A stretch of DNA of 64,000 bases from IMG/VR virus record IMGVR_UViG_3300027706_000007, positions 1 to 64,000 of that record; one strand, written 5' to 3'. Positions 30,730 through 40,186 of the stretch are shown here, in pieces (the first letter of the stretch is position 1; each line of letters opens with the position of its first letter). This DNA comes from a virus. The position numbers and the translations under genes are program-made. The notes beneath the pieces are model-generated. The model made no database searches. It saw only the letters and a program-made list of their open reading frames with translations, and was not told where the DNA came from.

Positions 30730-33204
30730 ATGTCTAATAATCAGTCTCCTTATCCGTACGCACAAGTTCTTGAAGTAAATCAACCTTCTGGGTCACTTCC
30801 CCCTGAACAGCAACCACCTCAAAAAGAACCTCCCACAAGAGAGCCGTCTCCTGAACTGCCGCCAAAAGAGCCGCCAGAAAAAGAACCCGAACCAGAAAAA
30901 TCGTCATCATCGTTTGAGGTTCCGCGGAAAATAAGAATACCCGATAGGTTAGCGAATGATGTAAAAATTTTGGCGGAATATGCAATTAAGACTGATGGAG
31001 AAGCGGGAGGTTTCTTGGTAATTGGATTGCATGGAAATGTCGGGGTTATCTCAGAACAATTGGGAGAAAACCGCGAGATTGTGCTAAAACCGAATGAAAA
31101 ATTACATGAGGGAGAATTATATATAGGAACTGTTCACTCACACCCTGTATGCGTAATAGGAGATTTTGTTTTGATAGAAACGGAACGAGGTCGTATTCCT
31201 ATAAAGGATGTAAGAGTAGGAGATTCGGTATTATCATATGGTGGTGTTTATCGCAAAGTAATCGACAAGATAACTTTCCCATACAGAGGAAAACAAACAA
31301 CTGTGACAATTGATTTAAGAAAGCCGAAGGAACATAAGTTTCAAAAACTTACGACAACTTTCAACCACCCATATAGGATTTTTAGAGAAGGAAAAGAGCT
31401 TTGGGTACTTGCTGAAGAACTTAGAATAGGAGACGAAATATTTGTCCCGGAATATCTACTCAATTTCTGTCTAGTTTGTAAAAAACCGATAAATAACATC
31501 AGCCAATATTGTTCTAGAAAATGCCGTTTTATTCACAATTATAATCCAAAAAATCCAAGCGAAAAATGCTTTTATTGTGGAAAACAAATCTCTGGTCGCT
31601 ATCCATATAATAAAAAGTATTGTTCTTTGAGTTGCCACATGAAAGATGCTCATCAAAAAGGACTAGTTCCTATTCACAAGTTTGACAATTTTAATCCAGA
31701 ATTCCAAAGAAAAGCCAAATTAGCAAGATTCAAAACAGCAAAGGGAGGAAGTCGTTGGGAGCGCGTTGTTTTTGATTATTTAAAAAAGATGGGCGTGACT
31801 GGACTTGAGAAACAATATCCTGTTCAAATTGGAACGTATACTACCTATGCTGGAAAACGAACTATACCTAGATTCATTTTTATGGATATTGCTATTCCAG
31901 AACGAAAGATTGACATTGAGATAGACGGCGAATTATGGCACAGAATGAGAAAAGAAGAAGATGAACAACGAGATAAGAAGCTCGAAGAAATGGGCTGGAC
32001 AGTTATTCGAATTCCTGCTCGTCAAGTAGCTTCTAACGCATTTAGTGAAATTCTTGCTCCCTTATTTAACATCCCTCTTCTTGCAGACCCCCCAATTAAT
32101 TTTGTTAAAATACCCATATTGAAAGTTGAAACTAAGACAGCTTCTCATGCACATGCTATAGGATTAACAATAGAAGGAAATAACTATGATGAAAATTCGG
32201 TAGTAACTAACGGAATTCTAACTCATAACACAGATTTACAATCGACTGGCGACGTTATTAGTTTTCTCGCGGATGAAAAAGAGAAAGTAATGCTCGTTAC
32301 GGGCGCGGATAGTTCAATTAATATTTCATTCAAAACACAATTTACAAAAGAAGGCGATTTCTCACGAGATATACGCGAGCATTTCAAACAAAAAGATATG
32401 TTAGAAATGTCGAAAATATATGGATTTTTGTGGTATCGCGGAGAAAATTTCTCAACCGAATTGGAATTACAAACAAAAGAACTTGGCGAGTTAAAGTTGC
32501 AACCCATAGAAGAAACGTGGAATATAGAAGATTTGCTAGAAGCGCTCGATATTAAAGGCTCGCCCGAGTTGCCAAATGATTATTCAACAAAGAAGTATCC
32601 GAAGAAATCTAAGCAAGATGAATCGCGTGGAATGACTCAACTCGAATTAAAACATTATATGGATAACTCATTTAAATTGCTCTCGGATATTGAAGAAGGT
32701 TACGCTAGCGCGGGAGGATTTAGTAGAGATATGGCTACGCGGATAGCTAACACATTTCCTAAGTGGATAAATTCTCTCAATCGTGTTCTAGAAGGCGTTG
32801 ATGACCCCGAGTTATATAAGCGCGCGATAGAATTACTAGACCGAATACAAAATGTTTATGGGCTTGCGGTCGATACGCTTGGTGGAAAAACGATGGTCGA
32901 AGATTATAGCGATGTCGCGGAAAATTTGTTAACCAGATTACGTCCTAAACTTCAAAAACTATTTAATGAGCTAAATTATCTAGAGTCTATATACTCAAAA
33001 CAGGGCTATTTCGATTCTAAAGAGTTAAACTACATTCTGTCCGATTTTCCCGAAATGGTGGAGTTAATTAATAAATTGAATTTCGAGAAAATAGATAACG
33101 CGACCGCTTCAAAACTTTTTGAAGCAGTTGAACGCGCGTCAAGTCTTTATAATTTAGCACTGGCTCAAACACAAGAACGTGACCCATTAGTCGAAGAGAA
33201 ATAA
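30730..33204 (+). CDS. JAMM/MPN metalloprotease homologue interrupted by an intein
   Basis: The precursor is 824 aa; splicing out residues 141-500 leaves 464 aa. Residues 1-60 are Pro/Glu-rich and disordered. The JAMM fold follows: PRKIRIPDRLANDVKILAEY, GEAGGFLVIGL, and the zinc motif formed by joining YIGTVHSHPV to TDLQSTGDVISF. The spliced motif reads HSHPVTDLQSTGD, with six residues between the second His and Ser instead of the usual seven. The C-terminal 300 residues are helical. In phages JAMM domains act in tail-tip assembly; other uses are removal of tags or processing of virion proteins. Confidence 0.75.
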   Translation: MSNNQSPYPYAQVLEVNQPSGSLPPEQQPPQKEPPTREPSPELPPKEPPEKEPEPEKSSSSFEVPRKIRIPDRLANDVKILAEYAIKTDGEAGGFLVIGLHGNVGVISEQLGENREIVLKPNEKLHEGELYIGTVHSHPVCVIGDFVLIETERGRIPIKDVRVGDSVLSYGGVYRKVIDKITFPYRGKQTTVTIDLRKPKEHKFQKLTTTFNHPYRIFREGKELWVLAEELRIGDEIFVPEYLLNFCLVCKKPINNISQYCSRKCRFIHNYNPKNPSEKCFYCGKQISGRYPYNKKYCSLSCHMKDAHQKGLVPIHKFDNFNPEFQRKAKLARFKTAKGGSRWERVVFDYLKKMGVTGLEKQYPVQIGTYTTYAGKRTIPRFIFMDIAIPERKIDIEIDGELWHRMRKEEDEQRDKKLEEMGWTVIRIPARQVASNAFSEILAPLFNIPLLADPPINFVKIPILKVETKTASHAHAIGLTIEGNNYDENSVVTNGILTHNTDLQSTGDVISFLADEKEKVMLVTGADSSINISFKTQFTKEGDFSRDIREHFKQKDMLEMSKIYGFLWYRGENFSTELELQTKELGELKLQPIEETWNIEDLLEALDIKGSPELPNDYSTKKYPKKSKQDESRGMTQLELKHYMDNSFKLLSDIEEGYASAGGFSRDMATRIANTFPKWINSLNRVLEGVDDPELYKRAIELLDRIQNVYGLAVDTLGGKTMVEDYSDVAENLLTRLRPKLQKLFNELNYLESIYSKQGYFDSKELNYILSDFPEMVELINKLNFEKIDNATASKLFEAVERASSLYNLALAQTQERDPLVEEK
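31150..32229 (+). mobile_element. Intein with Vsr/DUF559-like nuclease and zinc fingers
   Basis: This 360-aa insertion starts with Cys (CVIGDFVLIETERGRIPIKD) and has block B (LTTTFNHPYRIF). It ends SVVTNGILTHN before Thr+1. No LAGLIDADG motif is seen. Instead it contains two Cys-rich fingers (FCLVCKKPIN, YCSRKCRF, CFYCGKQISG, YCSLSCHMK) and then a PD-(D/E)XK nuclease of Vsr/DUF559 type (FMDIAIPERKIDIEIDGEL, WHRM, DKKLEEMGWTVIRIPARQV). It is inserted inside the catalytic HSHP...SxxD motif of the JAMM host. Confidence 0.88.
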
Positions 33205-33252
33205 CCGCGCAAACGAAATATTTATAATGTTAAAGTCTATTAGTATATTTAA

Positions 33253-33744
33253 TTGAGCGCGAGCGGAGAAGTTTCTTTATCAACGACAGCTTCAATAGGT
33301 GGTACCTATTATCTAAATACAGAAAGTTCCGTATCTTTAACCGCGTCAATTATAGGTCAAAATCCGCCCGGGCAAATTCAAATAAATAACATATCTTTTA
33401 ACGTAAAATCATTTCAAATTTCTAAAGCCGCGAAATATAGAATTTATAGATTGCCTGCGTATGGGTATAGTACCCCATCCGGATTCACGTATGCAAAATC
33501 GTATTCAGATTCAATACTTATGCTCGGAGCATCCAATCGCGTATTTACTTTAACATTTGAAATTATTTCTTCCGCGCAATTAGAAAGTCTTCTTCAGCAA
33601 TTTCAAGCTCCCAGTTTGCAGTTATCAGAAGTGGACGGTACATTACATTTAGTCGCAGTTAAAGATATACAATCAATAACATTCACGGGTGGACTCGTGC
33701 AAATATACGAGGTTCAAGTCGAATTTGTTGAATTAAACGCGTAG
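33253..33744 (+). CDS. Probable distal tail or baseplate protein
   Basis: The product is 163 aa from a TTG at 33253. Residues 1-40 are Ser/Thr-rich. The rest is beta-rich (FNVKSFQISKAAKYRIYRLP, RVFTLTFEIISSAQLESLLQ, LQLSEVDGTLHLVAVKDIQS), a pattern like the DUF in distal tail proteins and tail-tube-like folds. It lies just before the giant adhesin. Function assigned by fold pattern and place. Confidence 0.45.
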   Translation: MSASGEVSLSTTASIGGTYYLNTESSVSLTASIIGQNPPGQIQINNISFNVKSFQISKAAKYRIYRLPAYGYSTPSGFTYAKSYSDSILMLGASNRVFTLTFEIISSAQLESLLQQFQAPSLQLSEVDGTLHLVAVKDIQSITFTGGLVQIYEVQVEFVELNA

Positions 33745-33799
33745 ATGTGCACGCTAATAAAGAAATGTTTTTATACTTTAAATGCGCGATTAAAAACAA

Positions 33800-36700
33800 T
33801 TGAGCCAAATCGTAAGCAGCCAAACAGCAGGTATCTACCAGCAAAATGGACAGGATGAACAGGTTCTAACTGGTAGCAGCCCCGGATTATCAATAAATAA
33901 TATTGCATTTAATAAACCAGTACAAGCAGGAAGTTTACTTGTGGTAGCTGTAACTGCTACATTACCTTTCGGAGGATTTCAAAATTACGCTTCTTCTATA
34001 ACTGATGCACTCGGTCTCTCTTGGTTTACAACCGAAGAGAGAACTAATAATACAGTCGCTAGTATATATTATGCATGGGCATCAGTTGGAGGTAACGAAT
34101 CTATGACAGTTGGATACAGCACAAATAACTCGGGTTATACGGCTTATGTTAGTTGGGAAGTTTATGAAATTCGTGGCGCATTAAATTATAATACAATAGG
34201 ACAAACAGGTAATGGAACCTCGCCACCGGCTGGTGTTGCGCAGGTTATTAATTATAATATAGGAGGTCTCTTAATATCTGCTACTGGATTATACGAACTC
34301 GGGGGTTTACCTACCCCAACTTTAGGTTTTACCACTGATAGAGTTGTTTCTTCATATAGTCTTATTCAACATAATATACCTTCTTTAAATGGTTCAACGC
34401 AATGTCTAGTTAATTTCCCTTCTTCTAGTACGCAATATTGGGCTAGTGCGGCAGTATTCTTCCCCGCAGGTATTCTACCGGTTTCTTCTCCAAATAATGT
34501 AGATTATACAAATCAAGTAGAGTTATTTAGTGATTTCACGATTCCTTCTAATGTTCTTAAAACAAATATTATAAACGGTCAACCAGATGATATGTATCTC
34601 TTTGCGGGTTGCTATACTTATCCGACACTAGTAAATGCCACAACAGCAAGTGACCAAGCTTCAGCATCAACCACATTATCTATATTATTACAACAGACTA
34701 CAGAACCGTGTGTAATAATTGCATGTGCGGTTACTAATGGTAGCGGAGTTTTTTTGAGTAGTACTTCGCTCGTATGGCAACAGCGTTTTGCAGATTCTAC
34801 AACGGGTTTATATGAATGGTACGCTATCGCCGATTCTCCACTATCTAATGAGATTATCACATTGACAACATCAAATGTATCTGATTCCTATTTACAAGCT
34901 ATTGCATTATATGGTGTTACTTCCGAATTCACACTATCTACTCCCGTCGAAACGACCTTAACTAGTGCAAGCAGCACTTTGAATTATTCTTCATCGGGAA
35001 ATGGAATGACAGTAATTTTTGTGTTTGATAGCGATACAAATGCGGGTATTTATGCGCCCGTAAATTACGGATATGTTACAGTTGCTGGTAGTTATGTAAA
35101 TCCATATTCTCAATTACGTTCATACATTGCTGCTACTGGCCCCGGTAATAATATTCAAGTACCCTTCTCTTTTTCAGGACAACAACTTTATGGTGTTCCA
35201 GCTTTAATAGATGGAATATTTATCGCTTCTCCATTTTTACAGATATCAGATACGTCGAATCAGACATGGAATGTCCGACTTGCAAAATTGGCTCCATTAC
35301 CAGACGCGAGCGAAACTAATTATACTCAGGCAGGTGATGGTTTGATGTTTTTTGAAATTTATACAATATTAACTTCAAATATTGTTCATAGTACTGTTAC
35401 TTTATCTTTACCCCACTTTAATCTTCATGGTTCCGGTTATAGTGAAGTATACGTATGGAGATTGCGTGGCGTTAATATTAGTAATCCTTTTGATACAGAT
35501 GCATCTCTAACTCAAATACAAGATTTGGGTGCAGTTCAGCCAACAATTACTTTTAGTACTATAAATTCTAATACTTTCGTTTTTCCTATATTTTTCAATG
35601 AACATCATAACGACCTTTTTGAATCTGTATCTTCTTCATCTTCTAATCCATTTTATACTATTATTGGAGATTTTTCTATGGGCGGATATACATTATTTTC
35701 TTCTTCTCAAAATAATGTAACATTTACAGCGAATGTTTCATCTATAGATTCCAGCTATCGTACTTTCATCGATGCCGTTGTTGGGAATGGCAATTTATCA
35801 GTGATTTCCGAAGGTTTTACCCAAATAAATAATGGAAATCCAATACCTTATTATATCACAATGCCTTTAACGACACAGCATTCTAATGAAGGCGTTGTTT
35901 TAGTAGCGTTAGCACAAGCCGATACGACTCCCACACAATTTTATGTACCACCGCCCCATTTAATAGTTGATACACTAAATACAAACTGGAATATAAGATT
36001 TGAAAAAACATCCCCGTTTTTCTTAAAAGAATTATGGACATATTCAACATCCATAATAACTAATGATATAATATCGTTTTATATTGAACCTAATGCTAGT
36101 TATATAGCTTTAGCAGCTATGACATGTATTAATACGCCTCCGACAGTTTTTGATAGTTCTTTTTCCAATCCTAATCTTACAACTACTATCAATTCGCAAC
36201 TCGCTTATAGTGGAGTGCCTGTATCATGTATAAAACCTCCTGCTACAGTGTTTTTATTAAGTCCTATTGGAGTTGATGGGGGATTTGACCCAAATGCGAC
36301 TTATTTTCCTAATACACCTCCTTTCTCAAGTGGCGGAGCATATTATATTGTTAATAGCGCATTTGAAAATGTGCCAATCGGGGGCGTAACATCGTTTTCA
36401 GATATATATTTTATCTTTAGCGACGTAATCTCCAATAATTATCCTCAAGTATCCGCGACCGGATTTCAGGTTGGCACTGACACAACAATGTTAGTTGTTC
36501 CTCAACAGCATAGTAATAGTTTTAATTTGTATGTATCAGGTATAGAAGGATTTGACCAGCCAGTTTCTATCGCGTATGAAATTGTGCCAATAGCAGGAAC
36601 TACAGCGCCATGGCAGGGGTCGATAACTTTTTCACCTTATCCGCCTTTACCTGCACCATATTATACAACAGTAACGGTAAACGCGGGTAATACTCCTCCC

Positions 36701-39700
36701 ACAATTACTTCCGCGCAGGTTAATCCAAATCCGCTCACACAGGGAGCGAATACGCTCGTTCCCGCGTCATATCAGATTAACTTTTATGGATATTATTTAA
36801 ATGGTAATGTAATTGAAACGTCGGCAACACCAACTGTAGTTTCTGTAGTTGTTCAGCAAGCACTTCAATATTCAATCGGGATTTCGCTTGAAAGCGAGAC
36901 CGGAGTAACCTTATCACCACAATCTTATTCGATTACGGATGCTTCATATTATGAACCAGCAAACATGCTTTATCTATGGTCTGCTAAAATTCCTTTACCA
37001 TATCAAAAGAACATATGGTACACAAACGACGGTTTATGGTGGCTGTTCTTTTTAGATGGTGTGAACGCAACTCTATCATATGCAACTAGCCCCGACGGGC
37101 AAACATGGACAGTTAACAATAGCGCGCCTCTAGGATACAATGGAAATTCTGCCATGATAAATAGTACAAGCGCATCACGGGGTGGAAACGCATCACTTTT
37201 CTCTATATCCTATGACCCAATAAATAATCTATTTTATTACGCGTGGGTAGATAACGCAACCCCGACACTCATTAACGTTGGTTCATTTAACCCAGATGCA
37301 TTCGGAAACGCGAACAACATAACGCTGCTAACCGCGCAGAGTTCGCCCTCATCTGAAATGATACAGCTTGCAACGAACGCATCAAATATATATATCGATT
37401 CAGATTCTGCTGGAGACGTATATGTTGGCGCACGTTGTTCGGGCAGTAACACACAAGTATTTTATTCCGCACTCCCCATTAGTCCGAATGTTCCTCCGCG
37501 AACATGGTCACAAATAACGGGTATAGCGAAAGTAACGGATGGAAACTATTTTATCGCGCTTAAACATTTAACGGATGCAAACGGAAATGGACATGAAATG
37601 GCTATCACTGGAACTGGAACGGGGCCGATTAATATAGTTGATATATCCGGCACTTTAACTCCAGTTTCCACGATAAATAACTATGAAATAAATCAGGGCG
37701 GAATAGCCGCGTTAACTAAGGATAGCGCTAATACAATATACTTTGCCATGCCTGAATATATTCAGCAAGTATCATCATCTACTACGTTTCCAATGTCGAT
37801 TGGTTCTTCCAGTAATGAATACTGGGCTGAAGTAGGTGCCGTATTCAATGGCGTTGCAACTCTATATAATGTCTATACTTCATCTAGTAGCTCTAACTTA
37901 ACTTCTGCGATATCTGTGACTCAGGGACGGACATATATTTGTGCAGCTACACAGAGTGTAGGGTCATCTAATACGAGTATGACAATATCGGATTCTTTAG
38001 GAAATACATGGACTTTAGTGGGAAGTATAATAGATACTAGTTCTGGTCAATACGAAGGCGCGGCTATTTGGTATATGATAGCAGCAAATACAGGAATTGA
38101 TACCGTAACTGTAACTACGATAGGAACTAGAAATAGCATGGCTATATATGAAGTGAGCGGTGTCAATTATACAAGTGAAAGTCAAGCAACAGGAAATGGA
38201 ACTTCTATTTCCGTATCAAATCAATCTTATAGCTCAGGCGCATTCTTAGTCGCAGCCACCGGTCTATATTCGAGTGGTAGTACTCAAAATGGTACACCTA
38301 ACTTTACTATCGATATTAATAATATGAGCTATTCTATAATTGAACATTTTGCTTCTTCTACTATTACCAATAATTGTACATACTTCACATATTCAGTTAA
38401 TACAAATGAGATTTCTCCCGAAACTATATTAAATACTAGTGCGTTAGCATCGCCTACTATCGCGCTCGCGTCTATAGCTTATGATGGCGCACAAACGTTA
38501 GCTATTACCGCGCTCAGTGTAAGTGGAACAGATGAATATATTTCCGTTAGTACTGACGGGGGTACAACGTGGAGCAGTTTCTATCCATTTGACACGGATG
38601 AAGCTATTGTCACACCCGCGCTTGATGTAAATAATGGCGCAGGAAACGGATTTAATTTCGCTTTTGTTATGTCGCAACTAGAAAATTCGCGCGGGCCATG
38701 GTTCGGGCAAAATATTCTAAGTTTTGCATCTCCAACTACTACGTTGGATAATTTGGCTCCTTTCATTCCGATTCGCGGGCCTACCATATATTGGGCTAGC
38801 ACAGGTTATCAGTTCGTGGGAACACAAGCCTCAACGTCCTTAAACCAGCCTACGACTATAACTGCTAATCTATTGGGAGCATATCCAAACGGTGTGAGTC
38901 CTTCTAAATTATTTGGCGATACAATTGAAGCCAGTCAGCCCATAACGATAGCAGCGCATACTGGAACGGCCACATTACCTTCGGGTAAAACTACGACTGT
39001 AACTATTTCTGCATCCTCTTTACAATCTAATTCGATGGTAGTTGTTATATTTGGCGCGGATGGAACGCCCGGAACTGTTTCTATTAATGATGCGACATTT
39101 AACTCTCGCTTTTCTGACACTCAATTAAATCTATATTCATGGTATAAATCAATTACGGCTTCGAGCTATGCAAACACGATTACAATTACCACAACAAATG
39201 CAGTCGCAACTGCATTAGAAGTTTTTATCTTAACAACCAACGGTATTATACAATATCCAGCATCTTCATCGGGGATTAGTTTGCAAAATGCTCCATCGTC
39301 ATATACTATCTCTGTCGAAGAGCAAATATTGCCTTCATTCAGCGCAACTTTGAGCGGATTAACATTATCTCCGCTCATTGTAAATAATACAATAATACCT
39401 TCATGGCAATTACATATGACCGAAACTGACTTTAATATACCTGTAAATGTACTAGTTCGAACAAATATAATAGATATTTCACAAGTTCCTGATTCGCTTC
39501 CTGAAAATGCCCCAGTAAATTCGATTCAATTACAACCCGGAGCATTAGCCGCGCTTTTAGTAAAAATATATCCTATTGATGATATAATCATATCAATGCC
39601 TCCACTACCTAACGACCCCATCTTTATTCAATTAGTGCCTGTCTTAAATGCACAATTAACAACATCTTTAGCAGATAAAATAATAATAAAAGAAAATACA

Positions 39701-40186
39701 GTTTCTCGCGATAGCCCATTTGTAACAACTTTATCCGTTAGTGCTATCCACCAGACAACTCAGGTACCGTATGCTACTCCCGTTGGACAGTATTTCTTAA
39801 TGATAATTGCACAAGATGCTCAACAGCTTAATTCTGCACAAACCGGACAGCAGGGTGGATATGGTGAATCGATGTTAGCTGTTTCTGTAGTAGATATAGC
39901 TTCAATTGTGATTTCACCTACTTCTGTAGCAAGCGGAACTGCGACAATATCAGTAAGTGGTGCAGGTTTTACACCAAGCAGTTCTATTTCTATCACATTA
40001 TCTGAACCCAATGGTACAATCATTTCTCCAAATAACCCACCAACAGTCACAACCGATACGCTAGGTTCATTTCCTGCAACATCATATAGCTTTTCTATAC
40101 CAGTTTTCAGCCAATCTACTACTTTAATAGTTAATGCGAAAGATTCGGCTAATAAAATAGCTAATGCAACTCTTATCGTGACTTAA
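33800..40186 (+). CDS. Giant 2128-aa tail adhesin with repeated modules and a split beta-propeller
   Basis: From a TTG at 33800. The product is almost all beta. About six copies of a roughly 100-residue module occur, for example SSITDALGLSWFTTEERTN, NGSGVFLSSTSLVWQQRF and SVGSSNTSMTISDSLGNTW; the same module is in the 1146-2060 gene. Residues about 1050-1320 and 1550-1650 form a sialidase/BNR-like propeller (SYATSPDGQTWTVN, SVSTDGGTTWSSF), split by one module. The C-terminus holds an Ig/IPT-like domain (ISPTSVASGTATISVSGAGF). It probably binds a host-surface receptor. It ends by overlapping the convergent hub gene by 4 nt. Confidence 0.7.
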   Translation: MSQIVSSQTAGIYQQNGQDEQVLTGSSPGLSINNIAFNKPVQAGSLLVVAVTATLPFGGFQNYASSITDALGLSWFTTEERTNNTVASIYYAWASVGGNESMTVGYSTNNSGYTAYVSWEVYEIRGALNYNTIGQTGNGTSPPAGVAQVINYNIGGLLISATGLYELGGLPTPTLGFTTDRVVSSYSLIQHNIPSLNGSTQCLVNFPSSSTQYWASAAVFFPAGILPVSSPNNVDYTNQVELFSDFTIPSNVLKTNIINGQPDDMYLFAGCYTYPTLVNATTASDQASASTTLSILLQQTTEPCVIIACAVTNGSGVFLSSTSLVWQQRFADSTTGLYEWYAIADSPLSNEIITLTTSNVSDSYLQAIALYGVTSEFTLSTPVETTLTSASSTLNYSSSGNGMTVIFVFDSDTNAGIYAPVNYGYVTVAGSYVNPYSQLRSYIAATGPGNNIQVPFSFSGQQLYGVPALIDGIFIASPFLQISDTSNQTWNVRLAKLAPLPDASETNYTQAGDGLMFFEIYTILTSNIVHSTVTLSLPHFNLHGSGYSEVYVWRLRGVNISNPFDTDASLTQIQDLGAVQPTITFSTINSNTFVFPIFFNEHHNDLFESVSSSSSNPFYTIIGDFSMGGYTLFSSSQNNVTFTANVSSIDSSYRTFIDAVVGNGNLSVISEGFTQINNGNPIPYYITMPLTTQHSNEGVVLVALAQADTTPTQFYVPPPHLIVDTLNTNWNIRFEKTSPFFLKELWTYSTSIITNDIISFYIEPNASYIALAAMTCINTPPTVFDSSFSNPNLTTTINSQLAYSGVPVSCIKPPATVFLLSPIGVDGGFDPNATYFPNTPPFSSGGAYYIVNSAFENVPIGGVTSFSDIYFIFSDVISNNYPQVSATGFQVGTDTTMLVVPQQHSNSFNLYVSGIEGFDQPVSIAYEIVPIAGTTAPWQGSITFSPYPPLPAPYYTTVTVNAGNTPPTITSAQVNPNPLTQGANTLVPASYQINFYGYYLNGNVIETSATPTVVSVVVQQALQYSIGISLESETGVTLSPQSYSITDASYYEPANMLYLWSAKIPLPYQKNIWYTNDGLWWLFFLDGVNATLSYATSPDGQTWTVNNSAPLGYNGNSAMINSTSASRGGNASLFSISYDPINNLFYYAWVDNATPTLINVGSFNPDAFGNANNITLLTAQSSPSSEMIQLATNASNIYIDSDSAGDVYVGARCSGSNTQVFYSALPISPNVPPRTWSQITGIAKVTDGNYFIALKHLTDANGNGHEMAITGTGTGPINIVDISGTLTPVSTINNYEINQGGIAALTKDSANTIYFAMPEYIQQVSSSTTFPMSIGSSSNEYWAEVGAVFNGVATLYNVYTSSSSSNLTSAISVTQGRTYICAATQSVGSSNTSMTISDSLGNTWTLVGSIIDTSSGQYEGAAIWYMIAANTGIDTVTVTTIGTRNSMAIYEVSGVNYTSESQATGNGTSISVSNQSYSSGAFLVAATGLYSSGSTQNGTPNFTIDINNMSYSIIEHFASSTITNNCTYFTYSVNTNEISPETILNTSALASPTIALASIAYDGAQTLAITALSVSGTDEYISVSTDGGTTWSSFYPFDTDEAIVTPALDVNNGAGNGFNFAFVMSQLENSRGPWFGQNILSFASPTTTLDNLAPFIPIRGPTIYWASTGYQFVGTQASTSLNQPTTITANLLGAYPNGVSPSKLFGDTIEASQPITIAAHTGTATLPSGKTTTVTISASSLQSNSMVVVIFGADGTPGTVSINDATFNSRFSDTQLNLYSWYKSITASSYANTITITTTNAVATALEVFILTTNGIIQYPASSSGISLQNAPSSYTISVEEQILPSFSATLSGLTLSPLIVNNTIIPSWQLHMTETDFNIPVNVLVRTNIIDISQVPDSLPENAPVNSIQLQPGALAALLVKIYPIDDIIISMPPLPNDPIFIQLVPVLNAQLTTSLADKIIIKENTVSRDSPFVTTLSVSAIHQTTQVPYATPVGQYFLMIIAQDAQQLNSAQTGQQGGYGESMLAVSVVDIASIVISPTSVASGTATISVSGAGFTPSSSISITLSEPNGTIISPNNPPTVTTDTLGSFPATSYSFSIPVFSQSTTLIVNAKDSANKIANATLIVT

